DNA of 9,053 nt from Prevotella sp. (GCA_017428805.1 JAFRQC010000062.1:1-9053), one strand, 5' to 3'; positions 1 through 6,807 are shown, counted from the first letter of the stretch. The notes: generated by a model from the sequence alone, not told the origin. Numbers and translations: made by a program.

Positions 1-1
1 T

Positions 2-640
2 AAATTCGCATTCTTACCGTTCTTAATCATCAACTATAAGGAAACTACTCACAAAAAGGCAGAAGGACTTTCTTCTGTTGCACAGTATATACTACTGTAT
101 CATTTGCAAATAGACAATATGAATGGTTGGTCTATGGCTGATATGGAATCGAAATTGCCATATACATACGTTACCATATCAAGAGCATTCAAGAATCTGG
201 AGGAACTTTATTTGTGCAAGATTGAGATGGATGAGAACCGAGTGAAACGTATCTTCTTTGAGGGGACTAAAAAAGAAGTGTGGGAACGTTCATTATCCTA
301 TCTGAAGGATCCCATCAAAAAGAAACTCTATTGTGACTATATTGCAACCGATTCATCTTTTACAGTGGGAGGTATCACAGCGTTGGCCCACTATACTTCA
401 CTGAATCCAGACGGGATGAAAACGTATGTGATGGATGCGAAGGGATACAAGGATTTGCAACACAACAGTATTTTCGTCAACCAGAACGAAGTAGAAGGAA
501 ACATATGTATAGAGATATGGAACTATCCACCACTGTATCAGGACAATGCAGACCCTCTTTCTTTATATCTCACATTGAGAGATGACCGTGATCCCAGAAC
601 AGAAAAGGAATTGGAACTTATGATTAACAAGCTATGGTAG
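2..640 (+). CDS. Winged-helix (MarR/AbiEi-like) DNA-binding protein, 5' end cut by window
   Basis: The reading frame is open to the left edge, and 212 residues are visible. The first possible start inside the window (TTG at 104) would cut into the first helix of the DNA-binding domain, so the true start is probably upstream. Visible residues 23-88 read as a winged helix: a helix ending LLYHLQ, then SMADMESKLPYTYVTISRAF as helix-turn-recognition helix, then a short wing (KIEMDENRVKRIFFEG). The following ~120 residues (WERSLSYL, GGITALAHYT, DPLSLYLTLRDD) resemble the effector part of MarR-like or AbiEi-like proteins found beside nucleotidyltransferase toxins. The likely role is antitoxin and autorepressor of the operon, which is inferred from the partner gene. 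It overlaps the next gene by 7 bases. The operon promoter is outside the window. Confidence 0.72.
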   Translation, partial: KFAFLPFLIINYKETTHKKAEGLSSVAQYILLYHLQIDNMNGWSMADMESKLPYTYVTISRAFKNLEELYLCKIEMDENRVKRIFFEGTKKEVWERSLSYLKDPIKKKLYCDYIATDSSFTVGGITALAHYTSLNPDGMKTYVMDAKGYKDLQHNSIFVNQNEVEGNICIEIWNYPPLYQDNADPLSLYLTLRDDRDPRTEKELELMINKLW

Positions 641-1419
641 TAGGATTAGATAAATTCAAGGAGGCATTTGCCGATTTCAAGGACAACTATGTGATTATTG
701 GCGGAACAGCCTGTGACATAGTACTGAGCGATACGGATATGCGCCCACGTGCCACTGACGACATAGACATGATTTTGGTGGTGGAGAAGATGACAAAAGA
801 ATATGGTGATGCCTTCTGGCAGTTCATCAAAGATGGCGAATATAAGGCTGGAAAACGGGAAAAGGACGACAAGACTCCAACATATACGCTATACCGCTTC
901 ACAACCGAAAAAGAAGGGTATCCCGTACAGATTGAATTACTTTCGCGTCATTCAGATATATTGGGCGAACCTTCTGGCTTTCACATTGAACCAATTCCCT
1001 TGTCGGAAGACTTGTCAAGCCTTTCTGCAATTATGATGGACGACGACAACTACGAACTGACGGTAGCAAATAGCGAGGAACAAGATGGCGTACGCATTGC
1101 TGCACCTACGACATTGATATGTCTGAAAGCCCGTGCCTACCTCAACTTGCTCAAAGACCGTGCAAACGGGAAACAGGTCAATACGAAAGATATCAAGAAA
1201 CACAAGACTGATGTCCTGAAACTCATAGCTACAGCCTCTATCCCAGAACCTGTTGTTGTTCCACAGTCCGTCTATGACGGTGTAATGGAATATGCTGCGT
1301 CCATTGAAAAGGAGTTGCCAAGCCAGTCTTTACAGGACGCTTTGGAAAGAGATGCAGACGCCATCCAAGCATTTGTGGACACTTTGAAGGAATCATTTGT
1401 AGTGAGCGAAAAGGAATGA
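634..1419 (+). CDS. AbiEii-like nucleotidyltransferase, probable toxin
   Basis: A 261-residue protein with the core of the polymerase-beta nucleotidyltransferase fold. Strand and turn VIIGGTA (G23-G24) is followed by RATDDID with metal-binding acids at D43 and D45. A third acidic residue, E101, lies in the strand VQIELL. The C-terminal helical part has the lysine motif LKARAYLNL (K165) and KKHKTDVLKL (about 188-197), which recur in AbiEii and related proteins. In AbiEii and MenA relatives this fold transfers nucleotides to a target (tRNA for MenA), blocking growth; the substrate here is unknown. The ATG at 634 lies inside the end of the upstream gene and has no clear Shine-Dalgarno, as is usual in Bacteroidetes, so translational coupling is likely. 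All catalytic acids are present, so it looks active. A house-keeping nucleotidyltransferase is less likely given the wHTH partner. Confidence 0.8.
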   Translation: MVVGLDKFKEAFADFKDNYVIIGGTACDIVLSDTDMRPRATDDIDMILVVEKMTKEYGDAFWQFIKDGEYKAGKREKDDKTPTYTLYRFTTEKEGYPVQIELLSRHSDILGEPSGFHIEPIPLSEDLSSLSAIMMDDDNYELTVANSEEQDGVRIAAPTTLICLKARAYLNLLKDRANGKQVNTKDIKKHKTDVLKLIATASIPEPVVVPQSVYDGVMEYAASIEKELPSQSLQDALERDADAIQAFVDTLKESFVVSEKE

Positions 1420-2180
1420 GGATACAATACGCATCCGACTTACATTTGGAGTTTGCCGATAACTGGCGAGTTCTCAAGCAAGAAGAACCCATGAATGTCC
1501 GTGGCGACATTCTTGTGTTGGCGGGCGACATCGGCTATCTCGGTGATGACAACTACCAGACACATCCTTTCTGGGATTGGGCTTCCGAGAGTTATCAACA
1601 GGTCATCGTGGCATTAGGCAATCATGAGTTCTACAAGTTCTATGATCTTTCCTCCATGCATGACGGGCTCATAGGCGAGATTCGTCCCAATATCCACTAT
1701 TATTATAATGTCGTTGTCCATATTCAGGACATCGACATCATCGTATCTACACTTTGGGCAAATATTACCTTAGAAGATGCCTATATCACAGAGCATAGTG
1801 TCACCGACTTCCGTCGCATTCTCTACGGCGAGGACATCCTCACCTTTGCCGATTTCAATCGCGAACACAAGCGATGCCTCGAATTTATCAAACAGTCTGT
1901 AGCCGACAGCACGGCCAAGCACAAGATCGTCGTCACCCATCATGTGCCGTCTTTCCAACTGATGTCACCAGAGTTTCAGGGAAGTCGTATCAACGGAGCC
2001 TTCACCGTCGAACTTGCTGACTATATTGCAACTAGCGGCATCGACTACTGGATTTACGGTCATTCCCATCGCAATATTGACAAGACTATCGGTACCACTC
2101 GCTGCATTTGTAACCAGTTCGGTTATGCTTTCCATAACGAGCACCTCACATTTGACGGAAACAAATACATAGAGATATAG
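1416..2180 (+). CDS. Calcineurin-like metallophosphoesterase
   Basis: A 254-residue protein with every motif of the calcineurin-like phosphoesterase family in order: DLH (D8, H10), LAGDI (D38), GNHEF (N69, H70, E71), THHVPS (H175, H176) and YGHSHRN (H216, H218). These residues bind two metal ions and activate water to cleave phosphomono- or phosphodiesters. There is no signal peptide or membrane segment, so it should be cytoplasmic. Its ATG overlaps the stop of the nucleotidyltransferase gene in ATGA, a strong sign of coupled translation. The context suggests it acts with the nucleotidyltransferase, for example by removing nucleotides it adds or by cleaving a nucleotide product. That is inference; the substrate cannot be read from the sequence. 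The family call is secure, the role is not. Confidence 0.9.
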   Translation: MRIQYASDLHLEFADNWRVLKQEEPMNVRGDILVLAGDIGYLGDDNYQTHPFWDWASESYQQVIVALGNHEFYKFYDLSSMHDGLIGEIRPNIHYYYNVVVHIQDIDIIVSTLWANITLEDAYITEHSVTDFRRILYGEDILTFADFNREHKRCLEFIKQSVADSTAKHKIVVTHHVPSFQLMSPEFQGSRINGAFTVELADYIATSGIDYWIYGHSHRNIDKTIGTTRCICNQFGYAFHNEHLTFDGNKYIEI

Positions 2181-2260
2181 TTTTGTTTCCTTATGATGAT
2201 TATCCTTGTAAGGTAGAAAACTTAGCTTGAGCTTGCTCGTTTGGCACAGCATAATAATCG
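2181..2260. other. Spacer holding the junction between defence-like operon and mobile-element remnant
   Basis: This stretch separates two converging transcription units. It begins with a weak imperfect inverted repeat (GTTTT/AAAAC and CCTTA/TAAGG arms, about 2180-2221) that could be a poor terminator for the phosphoesterase gene. On the minus strand, just beyond the broken integrase frame, another frame reads about 20 protein-like codons (NDDYYAVPNEQAQAKFSTLQ) before stopping. It may be the tail of another gene joined here, but it is too short to identify. No complete gene is seen. Confidence 0.4.
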
Positions 2261-2383
2261 TCATTTGGGCCTCTTCTCTATAGGGAAAACAGGATATGCT
2301 TCAACAATCAGATACCATTCTTCCTTATACTCAGATTTGCGGAGTTTAACAGTTACCTTGGTATTTAAAAGTTTCTTTCTCAT
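2261..2383 (-). pseudogene. Truncated tyrosine integrase, N-terminal arm-binding segment only
   Basis: The minus strand encodes 40 residues beginning MRKKLLNTKVTV and continuing through EEWYLIVEAYPVF before a TGA stop. This is the typical opening of Bacteroidales tyrosine site-specific integrases (the arm DNA-binding beta-strand domain), which normally run to roughly 400 or more residues. The SAM-like core and the catalytic domain with the R-H-R-Y residues are absent, and the sequence to the left belongs to the oppositely oriented phosphoesterase gene, so the remainder has been lost. The start lies 12 bases after the stop of the excisionase-like gene, the usual arrangement of this pair. It should be inactive as a recombinase. 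The identification rests on family memory of the N-terminus, not on an alignment. Confidence 0.7.
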
Positions 2384-2395
2384 AATTCTGTTTGT

Positions 2396-2950
2396 TTATA
2401 ATGATTTGTATAAGTTGTCGATTTCCTTTTTGGGCGCATAGACATAGTTCCCAATTTGTCGGGTAGGGATGGAGTACTTTCTGATGTGCGCCCATACTGT
2501 ACTGTCGTCTATCCTGAATTTCTTGGAGATTTCGCCGATAGTATAGCAATTCTCCGGTTCCATGTCGTAGAGACGTGGTAGCAAATGCTCATCCTTGATG
2601 GGCTCTTCACGCAAAGGAACTATCATTTCCAACTGCTCGCGAGAAATGCGGGTGAGCCTTTCACCTATATTTATATAAGGTAGTCGGCCTTTGCGGATCA
2701 GGCGATAGATGGTATCCCTGCTGATGGCATACATGGCGACAGCTTCCTTCACGCTGATGAATTCCCTTTCACCAGGAATAAGTTGAGCGATTTGATTCAG
2801 CTGCTCTTCTTTAGCTTTGGCAGCCTTACGATTCTTGTAGGCAATATCTGTACAATGCCTACAACAGTAGCGGGAGTCTAATGTCTTTGCGATAAAGGTG
2901 TTCCCACATACTTCACACTTGCGTTTGATCTGAAATTTTGCTTCTGGCAT
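2396..2950 (-). CDS. Excisionase-like DNA-binding protein with zinc finger and two helix-turn-helix domains
   Basis: A 184-residue protein of a kind common beside integrases of Bacteroidales mobile elements. Residues 12-33 form a small zinc-binding knuckle (C12-x2-C15, then C29 or C30 and C33). A basic linker, rich in Ala and Lys, follows (39-50). Residues 64-110 are an excisionase/MerR-type helix-turn-helix (ISVKEAVAMYAISRDTIYRLIRKG, then LPYINIGERLTRIS). A second similar domain fills 134-182 (YTIGEISKKFRIDDSTVWAHIRKY). It probably binds DNA at element ends, to direct excision, or at its own promoter. The frame is intact although its integrase partner is reduced to a stub, so it may persist as a free regulator. 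Its own promoter and repeated sites lie just upstream. Confidence 0.8.
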   Translation of the reverse strand: MPEAKFQIKRKCEVCGNTFIAKTLDSRYCCRHCTDIAYKNRKAAKAKEEQLNQIAQLIPGEREFISVKEAVAMYAISRDTIYRLIRKGRLPYINIGERLTRISREQLEMIVPLREEPIKDEHLLPRLYDMEPENCYTIGEISKKFRIDDSTVWAHIRKYSIPTRQIGNYVYAPKKEIDNLYKSL

Positions 2951-2963
2951 AATTCTTTAAAAT

Positions 2964-2989
2964 TAAGTATGTATAAGTACTAATAAGTA
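2964..2989. repeat. Three TAAGTA direct repeats at exact 10-bp spacing
   Basis: TAAGTA occurs at 2964-2969, 2974-2979 and 2984-2989, each start exactly 10 bases after the last, so the copies face the same side of the helix. They lie between the predicted promoter and the start codon of the excisionase-like gene. The arrangement fits an operator or arm-type binding site for a helix-turn-helix protein, perhaps the adjacent gene product. The region is AT-rich, so chance is possible. Confidence 0.5.
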
Positions 2990-3010
2990 TAAATAGGTTG
3001 CATCTCGTCG

Positions 3011-3042
3011 CAAATTAAGTCGCGTTACATGAATGTCGCAAA
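3011..3042 (-). promoter_or_regulatory. Bacteroidetes-type promoter of the excisionase-like gene
   Basis: Read on the minus strand, TTTG (3039-3042) is followed by a 20-base spacer and TTAATTTG (3011-3018). This matches the Bacteroidetes -33/-7 consensus (TTTG, then TAnnTTTG) except for one base in the -7 box. Transcription would start near 3005, leaving a leader of about 55 bases that contains the TAAGTA repeats. The element GTCGCAAA occurs twice here (3007-3014 and 3035-3042), covering both boxes. Confidence 0.55.
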
Positions 3043-3097
3043 AATGGGATAAAGAAGGGCATAATAAAGACATAGTAAACATGAGGGTATAGAAAAC

Positions 3098-3132
3098 AAA
3101 TAGCGTGTAACTCGTTGAGCTACACGCTATTT
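3098..3132 (-). terminator. Rho-independent terminator of dnaK
   Basis: A 12-bp perfect stem, AAATAGCGTGTA (3098-3109) with TACACGCTATTT (3121-3132), encloses an 11-base interior that can itself pair CTC with GAG. On the minus strand it lies 33 bases after the dnaK stop and runs into TTTGTTTTC, a good U-rich tail. It also insulates dnaK from the divergently or leftward transcribed mobile-element genes. Confidence 0.85.
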
Positions 3133-3165
3133 CGTTGCGTTTTGTTATGTCTTTGCCTTTCGGTG

Positions 3166-5091
3166 TCATTTAACCTCCTCGAAGTCTGCGTCTTGGATGT
3201 CGTCTGCCTTATTGCCGCCTGCCTGCTGGCCTCCGGCTTGCTGCTGACCGCCCTGATAGGTGTCACCACCGGGCTGACCTGCGGCACCGCTCTGTTGGTA
3301 CATCTGGGCTGAGGCCGTCTGCCAAGCCTGGTTGAGGGCTGCAATGGCACTGTCGATGGCGGCCACGTCGCCAGCCTTGTGGGCATCCTTCAGTTGCTGA
3401 AGGGCCTGCTCGATAGCGGGCTTGTGCTGAGTGGGAATCTTGTCGCCGAGTTCCTGAAGCTGATTCTCGGTCTGGAAGATCATAGAGTCAGCCTGATTCA
3501 GCTTGTCGACGCGCTCACGCTCACGCTTGTCGTTCTCAGCATTCTGCTCAGCCTCGGCCTTCATGCGGTTGATCTCGTCCTGAGACAGACCTGACGAAGC
3601 CTCGATACGGATGGCCTGCTCCTTGCCAGTAGCCTTATCCTTAGCACTCACCTTCAGGATACCATTGGCATCGATGTCGAAGGTGACCTCAATCTGAGGA
3701 ATACCACGACGGGCTGGGGCGATGCCTGTGAGGTTGAACTGGCCGATAGACTTGTTCTGTGCTGCCATCGGACGCTCACCCTGTAGTACGTGGATGGTCA
3801 CCTCTGTCTGATTGTCAGCAGCGGTAGAGAAAACTTCGCTCTTCTTACAGGGGATGGTAGAGTTGGCCTCAATCAGTTTGGTCATCACGCCACCCATCGT
3901 CTCGATACCCAGTGTCAGCGGAGTCACGTCGAGCAGCACGATGTCACCTACACCGCCTTCCTTGTTCAGGATAGCACCCTGGATAGCTGCACCTACGGCC
4001 ACCACCTCGTCGGGGTTCACACCCTTTGAAGGCTCCTTGCCGAAGTAGTTCTTCACGAGAGTCTGCACGGCGGGGATACGGCTTGAACCACCTACGAGGA
4101 TCACCTCGTCGATATCAGCTGTGGTCAGTTTGGCATCAGCGACAGCTTTCTGGCAAGGAGCCAGACAAGCCTGGATGAGGTCGTGAGTCAACTGCTCGAA
4201 CTTGGCACGTGTCAGTGTCTTCACCAAGTGCTTAGGCACACCGGCTACCGGCATGATATACGGCAGGTTGATCTCTGTCGAAGTAGAAGAAGACAGCTCG
4301 ATCTTGGCCTTCTCGGCAGCCTCCTTCAGACGCTGCATGGCCATTGGGTCTGCCTTCAGGTCGGCACCCTCGTCGTTCTTGAACTCCTGTACCAGCCAGT
4401 CGATGATAGCCTGGTCGAAGTCATCACCACCGAGGTGGGTGTCACCATTGGTGCTGAGCACCTCGAACACACCGCCGCCGAACTCCAGGATGGAGATATC
4501 GAATGTACCGCCACCGAGGTCGAACACGGCAATCTTCATATCTTTGTTAGCCTTGTCGACACCGTAAGCCAGAGCGGCAGCCGTCGGCTCATTGACGATA
4601 CGCTTCACATTGAGGCCTGCAATCTGGCCAGCCTCCTTCGTAGCCTGACGCTGAGAGTCGGAGAAGTAGGCAGGCACGGTGATGACGGCATCGGTTACCT
4701 CCTGTCCGAGATAGTCCTCGGCGGTCTTCTTCATCTTCTGCAGCACCATAGCCGAAATCTCCTGCGGGGTGTACTTGCGGCCATTGATGTCGACACGGGG
4801 ATAGCCGCCCTCATTCACTACTGAATAAGGTACGCGAGAGATTTCCTTCTCGGTCTGCTGCCAGTTCTCACCCATAAAACGCTTGATAGAGTACACGGTG
4901 TTCTTCGGGTTGGTGATGGCCTGACGCTTGGCAGGGTCACCGATCTTACGCTCACCGTTTTCCACGAAACCAATTACAGAGGGAGTCGTACGCTTACCCT
5001 CGCTGTTGGCAATCACTACAGGCTCGTTACCCTCGAAGACGGCAACGCAGCTGTTGGTAGTTCCTAAGTCAATTCCAATAATCTTTCCCAT
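3166..5091 (-). CDS. dnaK: Molecular chaperone DnaK (Hsp70)
   Basis: A full-length 641-residue Hsp70. In the ATPase domain the phosphate loops are [10 protein letters not shown] (5-14) and DLGGGTFD (191-198), with the adenosine-site motif VGGSSRIP (333-340). The interdomain linker VLLDVTP (385-391) passes ATP state to the substrate-binding domain (about 392-507). A helical lid (about 510-600) and a Gly/Gln-rich flexible tail follow, ending EEVK as expected for bacterial DnaK, the tail that contacts partners. It binds exposed hydrophobic peptides in the cytoplasm and works with DnaJ and GrpE. Neither dnaJ nor grpE is adjacent here. The ATG is chosen because [10 protein letters not shown] is the family start. 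There is no CIRCE-type operator upstream. The gene is followed by a strong terminator, so it is probably transcribed alone. Confidence 0.98.
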   Translation of the reverse strand: MGKIIGIDLGTTNSCVAVFEGNEPVVIANSEGKRTTPSVIGFVENGERKIGDPAKRQAITNPKNTVYSIKRFMGENWQQTEKEISRVPYSVVNEGGYPRVDINGRKYTPQEISAMVLQKMKKTAEDYLGQEVTDAVITVPAYFSDSQRQATKEAGQIAGLNVKRIVNEPTAAALAYGVDKANKDMKIAVFDLGGGTFDISILEFGGGVFEVLSTNGDTHLGGDDFDQAIIDWLVQEFKNDEGADLKADPMAMQRLKEAAEKAKIELSSSTSTEINLPYIMPVAGVPKHLVKTLTRAKFEQLTHDLIQACLAPCQKAVADAKLTTADIDEVILVGGSSRIPAVQTLVKNYFGKEPSKGVNPDEVVAVGAAIQGAILNKEGGVGDIVLLDVTPLTLGIETMGGVMTKLIEANSTIPCKKSEVFSTAADNQTEVTIHVLQGERPMAAQNKSIGQFNLTGIAPARRGIPQIEVTFDIDANGILKVSAKDKATGKEQAIRIEASSGLSQDEINRMKAEAEQNAENDKRERERVDKLNQADSMIFQTENQLQELGDKIPTQHKPAIEQALQQLKDAHKAGDVAAIDSAIAALNQAWQTASAQMYQQSGAAGQPGGDTYQGGQQQAGGQQAGGNKADDIQDADFEEVK

Positions 5092-5156
5092 AACTCTTAT
5101 TATTTTTTAATTAATACTCATTGTTAAATTGGACAAAAATCCGCAGATTGGGAGAG

Positions 5157-5165
5157 CAAACCGTA
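5157..5165 (-). promoter_or_regulatory. Possible -7 element of the dnaK promoter
   Basis: On the minus strand TACGGTTTG sits about 65 bases before the dnaK start. It resembles the Bacteroidetes -7 box TAnnTTTG but has one extra base between TA and TTTG, and no clear TTTG lies 19-20 bases upstream. It abuts one arm of the inverted repeat in this spacer. This is a weak call. Confidence 0.25.
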
Positions 5166-5217
5166 TGCCAAAATGGCTTTTTGTATAAAAAAATGTCTTC
5201 TTCACGTCATTTTGGCA
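5166..5217. repeat. Inverted repeat between divergent dnaK and secreted-protein promoters
   Basis: TGCCAAAATGGC (5166-5177) and GTCATTTTGGCA (5206-5217) are inverted copies that pair over 12 bases with one G-T mismatch (the inner 10 nearest the outside are perfect). The 28-base spacer is AT-rich. The left arm touches the candidate dnaK -7 box and the right arm ends 8 bases before the -33 box of the divergent gene. The layout suggests an operator for one regulator controlling both genes, but no regulator is identified. Confidence 0.45.
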
Positions 5218-5225
5218 CAAATTAT

Positions 5226-5256
5226 TTTGTTATATTTCAAAATTATGCTAACTTTG
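5226..5256 (+). promoter_or_regulatory. Bacteroidetes-type promoter of the secreted-protein gene
   Basis: TTTG (5226-5229), a 19-base spacer and TAACTTTG (5249-5256) match the Bacteroidetes primary-sigma consensus exactly. Transcription would begin near 5263, giving a leader of about 28 bases before the ATG at 5291. Confidence 0.8.
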
Positions 5257-5290
5257 CACTCAGAATTCTTTATTTTAACGATCGTAAGTA

Positions 5291-6718
5291 ATGAAAAAGG
5301 CTTTTTTGACAACTTGTGTGGCGTTTCTCTTTCTGACAGCCACCGCCCAGGAGAATCCCTATATAGTGAAGACTCGTGGGGCCAAGCAGAAAGCGCAAAT
5401 GGAGTTGGCAGGCGATTCCATCCTTAACCAATTAGAAGATGAGACGGCCCGTGATTTCATCAGTGACAATTTCAGGTTCTACAGTCTTTGCGACTGGCAG
5501 GAAGGTATGAAATTCATGGTGATGCCTGAGAAGTATGACCTGGTGGTGAAGACATTTGCCGACGCTGCCACTGGAAAGGACGTGAGCAGTATGTCGCTGC
5601 GTCACAAGATTATGATCTACAAGGGTCATAACGAGAGTTCCGACGGTCATCACCGCGTGAACTTCTATTGCCCGGACAACGACAGGGACTATTATTATGA
5701 GATCCCTAGCGGCTCGTTCGATGACTATTGCTATAACAAGCTGGGCGTGCCTACGCTGGCTTATCTGGGTGATGTGGACATTGCCCGTGAGAAGCTGATG
5801 GGCAGGACGATGTACACGAAGACGCAGTACTATCGTATCGATACCGAGTATGACGGTGACGGATTCATGGATGTGACTGTCGATAAGGATATGGAGGTGA
5901 AAGTGGTCGCCGTGGGTGTCGGCACGCGTGCTTATCCTGTGAAGATCATCGTTGAGGACAAGGACGGCAATGAGTTCTATCAGAACGTGGCCATCTCGAA
6001 GACCAACTGTGGTATGCGCGACGACGAGTTCATCATGGACAATGCCAAGTATCTGTTCGGCAACTCATTCGAGCTGGTGGATGACATTATGGCTGTGAAC
6101 AGCTATAACTATAAAGCCTACATCGGCAGGATTGTTCATACGAAGTTCCCCACCACGATGCTTAATGAGGCTACTAAGAAGGTTCAGAATATTCCGCGCA
6201 TGATTGGCTTCCAGATTGTGGCCCTCAATCCGCATAAGAATGACACGAAGTTCACGGCTCAGTTCAAGCATTCTATCCTGGGTACCTATTTCTATAAGGA
6301 TGTGACACTCGACCAGAAGGGCATCACGGGCACCTCGAAAGACTTCGAGCAGGAGCCTGACGACTACTTCTCTTATCTCTTCGCCCCAGGTCCCGGTAAG
6401 AAGATTGAGACCACCGAGGGTAGCCGTGGTATGATCCGTATGGGTCACGTCAGTGTGGGATTCACAGAGGATGAGGTGATGCTAGCCGCTGGTGAGCCTG
6501 ATGATGTTACTCATGGTGAGAATGGTATGTACACCTGGATGTTCAAGCGTTCGAACAACAAACTGCTGTTTGTGGACTTCAACGGTTCTGGCGTCGTGGA
6601 AAAGTATTACACGAAGGATGCGCCTAAGTCCAAGACAACTGCTGCCAAGCGCAGGACAACAACGAAGAAAAAGAAGAGTTCGTCTAGTTGGCAGAACGGC
6701 AAGGGTACTCCGCTTTAA
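5291..6718 (+). CDS. Secreted protein of unknown function with BamE/SmpA-like C-terminal segment
   Basis: I do not recognise this 475-residue protein as a named family. It starts with a clear signal peptide: MKK, a hydrophobic stretch to about residue 17 and a likely cut after ATA (19) before QENPY. No lipobox is seen, so it is probably periplasmic or otherwise exported. The middle (about 30-375) has mixed alpha/beta character with many Asp and Tyr residues and no catalytic motif I can name. Residues about 380-440 (GHVSVGFTEDEV, AAGEPDDV, YTWMF, LLFVDFNGSGVV) follow the pattern of BamE/SmpA-type domains: a short helix opening with an acidic turn, a Gly-x-Pro turn, then Trp and paired strands. 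The end (443-475) is a basic, Lys/Thr/Ser-rich tail. It has its own strong promoter and is divergent from dnaK. A role in envelope maintenance is possible but unproven. Confidence 0.85.
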   Translation: MKKAFLTTCVAFLFLTATAQENPYIVKTRGAKQKAQMELAGDSILNQLEDETARDFISDNFRFYSLCDWQEGMKFMVMPEKYDLVVKTFADAATGKDVSSMSLRHKIMIYKGHNESSDGHHRVNFYCPDNDRDYYYEIPSGSFDDYCYNKLGVPTLAYLGDVDIAREKLMGRTMYTKTQYYRIDTEYDGDGFMDVTVDKDMEVKVVAVGVGTRAYPVKIIVEDKDGNEFYQNVAISKTNCGMRDDEFIMDNAKYLFGNSFELVDDIMAVNSYNYKAYIGRIVHTKFPTTMLNEATKKVQNIPRMIGFQIVALNPHKNDTKFTAQFKHSILGTYFYKDVTLDQKGITGTSKDFEQEPDDYFSYLFAPGPGKKIETTEGSRGMIRMGHVSVGFTEDEVMLAAGEPDDVTHGENGMYTWMFKRSNNKLLFVDFNGSGVVEKYYTKDAPKSKTTAAKRRTTTKKKKSSSSWQNGKGTPL

Positions 6719-6735
6719 AAAGCCATTGAATAATA

Positions 6736-6750
6736 CTGACAGACTGTCAG
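6736..6750. repeat. 15-bp perfect palindrome CTGACAG-A-CTGTCAG
   Basis: Seven-base arms flank a single central A, 17 bases after the stop of the secreted-protein gene and just before its terminator. As RNA it could form a 5-bp hairpin with an AGACT loop; as DNA it looks like a dimer-protein binding site. No function can be assigned. Confidence 0.4.
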
Positions 6751-6760
6751 AATTCGATAA

Positions 6761-6791
6761 AAAAGCCGCTCCCGATGAGGGAGCGACTTTT
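6761..6791. terminator. Bidirectional terminator between the secreted-protein gene and recA
   Basis: CGCTCCC (6767-6773) pairs with GGGAGCG (6779-6785) around a GATGA loop. After one C-A mismatch the stem extends through G-C and four A-T pairs. On the plus strand it ends in TTTTGTTT, serving the secreted-protein gene. On the minus strand it ends in TTTTTT, serving recA, whose stop lies about 65 bases before it. Confidence 0.85.
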
Positions 6792-6807
6792 GTTTGAGGC
6801 GGATCAG

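Noticed and set aside
104..640. TTG at 104 as the start of the wHTH gene
   Set aside because: The frame is open to the window edge and residues upstream of 104 complete the first helix of the domain.
2180..2221. Inverted repeat after the phosphoesterase stop as a terminator
   Set aside because: The arms are two short A/T-rich 5-bp blocks with an internal loop and a 15-base apical loop, and there is no clean U-tract after the stem.
1965..2264. A 99-codon minus-strand frame across the end of the phosphoesterase gene
   Set aside because: Most of it is antisense to the conserved GHSH end of the phosphoesterase, and it shows no family motif.
3098..3132. The dnaK hairpin as an integrase attachment site
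   Set aside because: No second copy of its sequence was found in the window to act as the other junction; the U-rich tail and position explain it as a terminator.
4183..4824. A 213-codon open frame on the plus strand inside dnaK
   Set aside because: It is antisense to a strongly conserved DnaK coding region, has a low-complexity Leu/His/Val-rich translation, and has no promoter or known motif.
5092..5290. CIRCE (HrcA) operator or sigma-32-like heat-shock promoter upstream of dnaK
   Set aside because: No TTAGCACTC/GAGTGCTAA pair is present, and no sigma-32-like boxes are visible.
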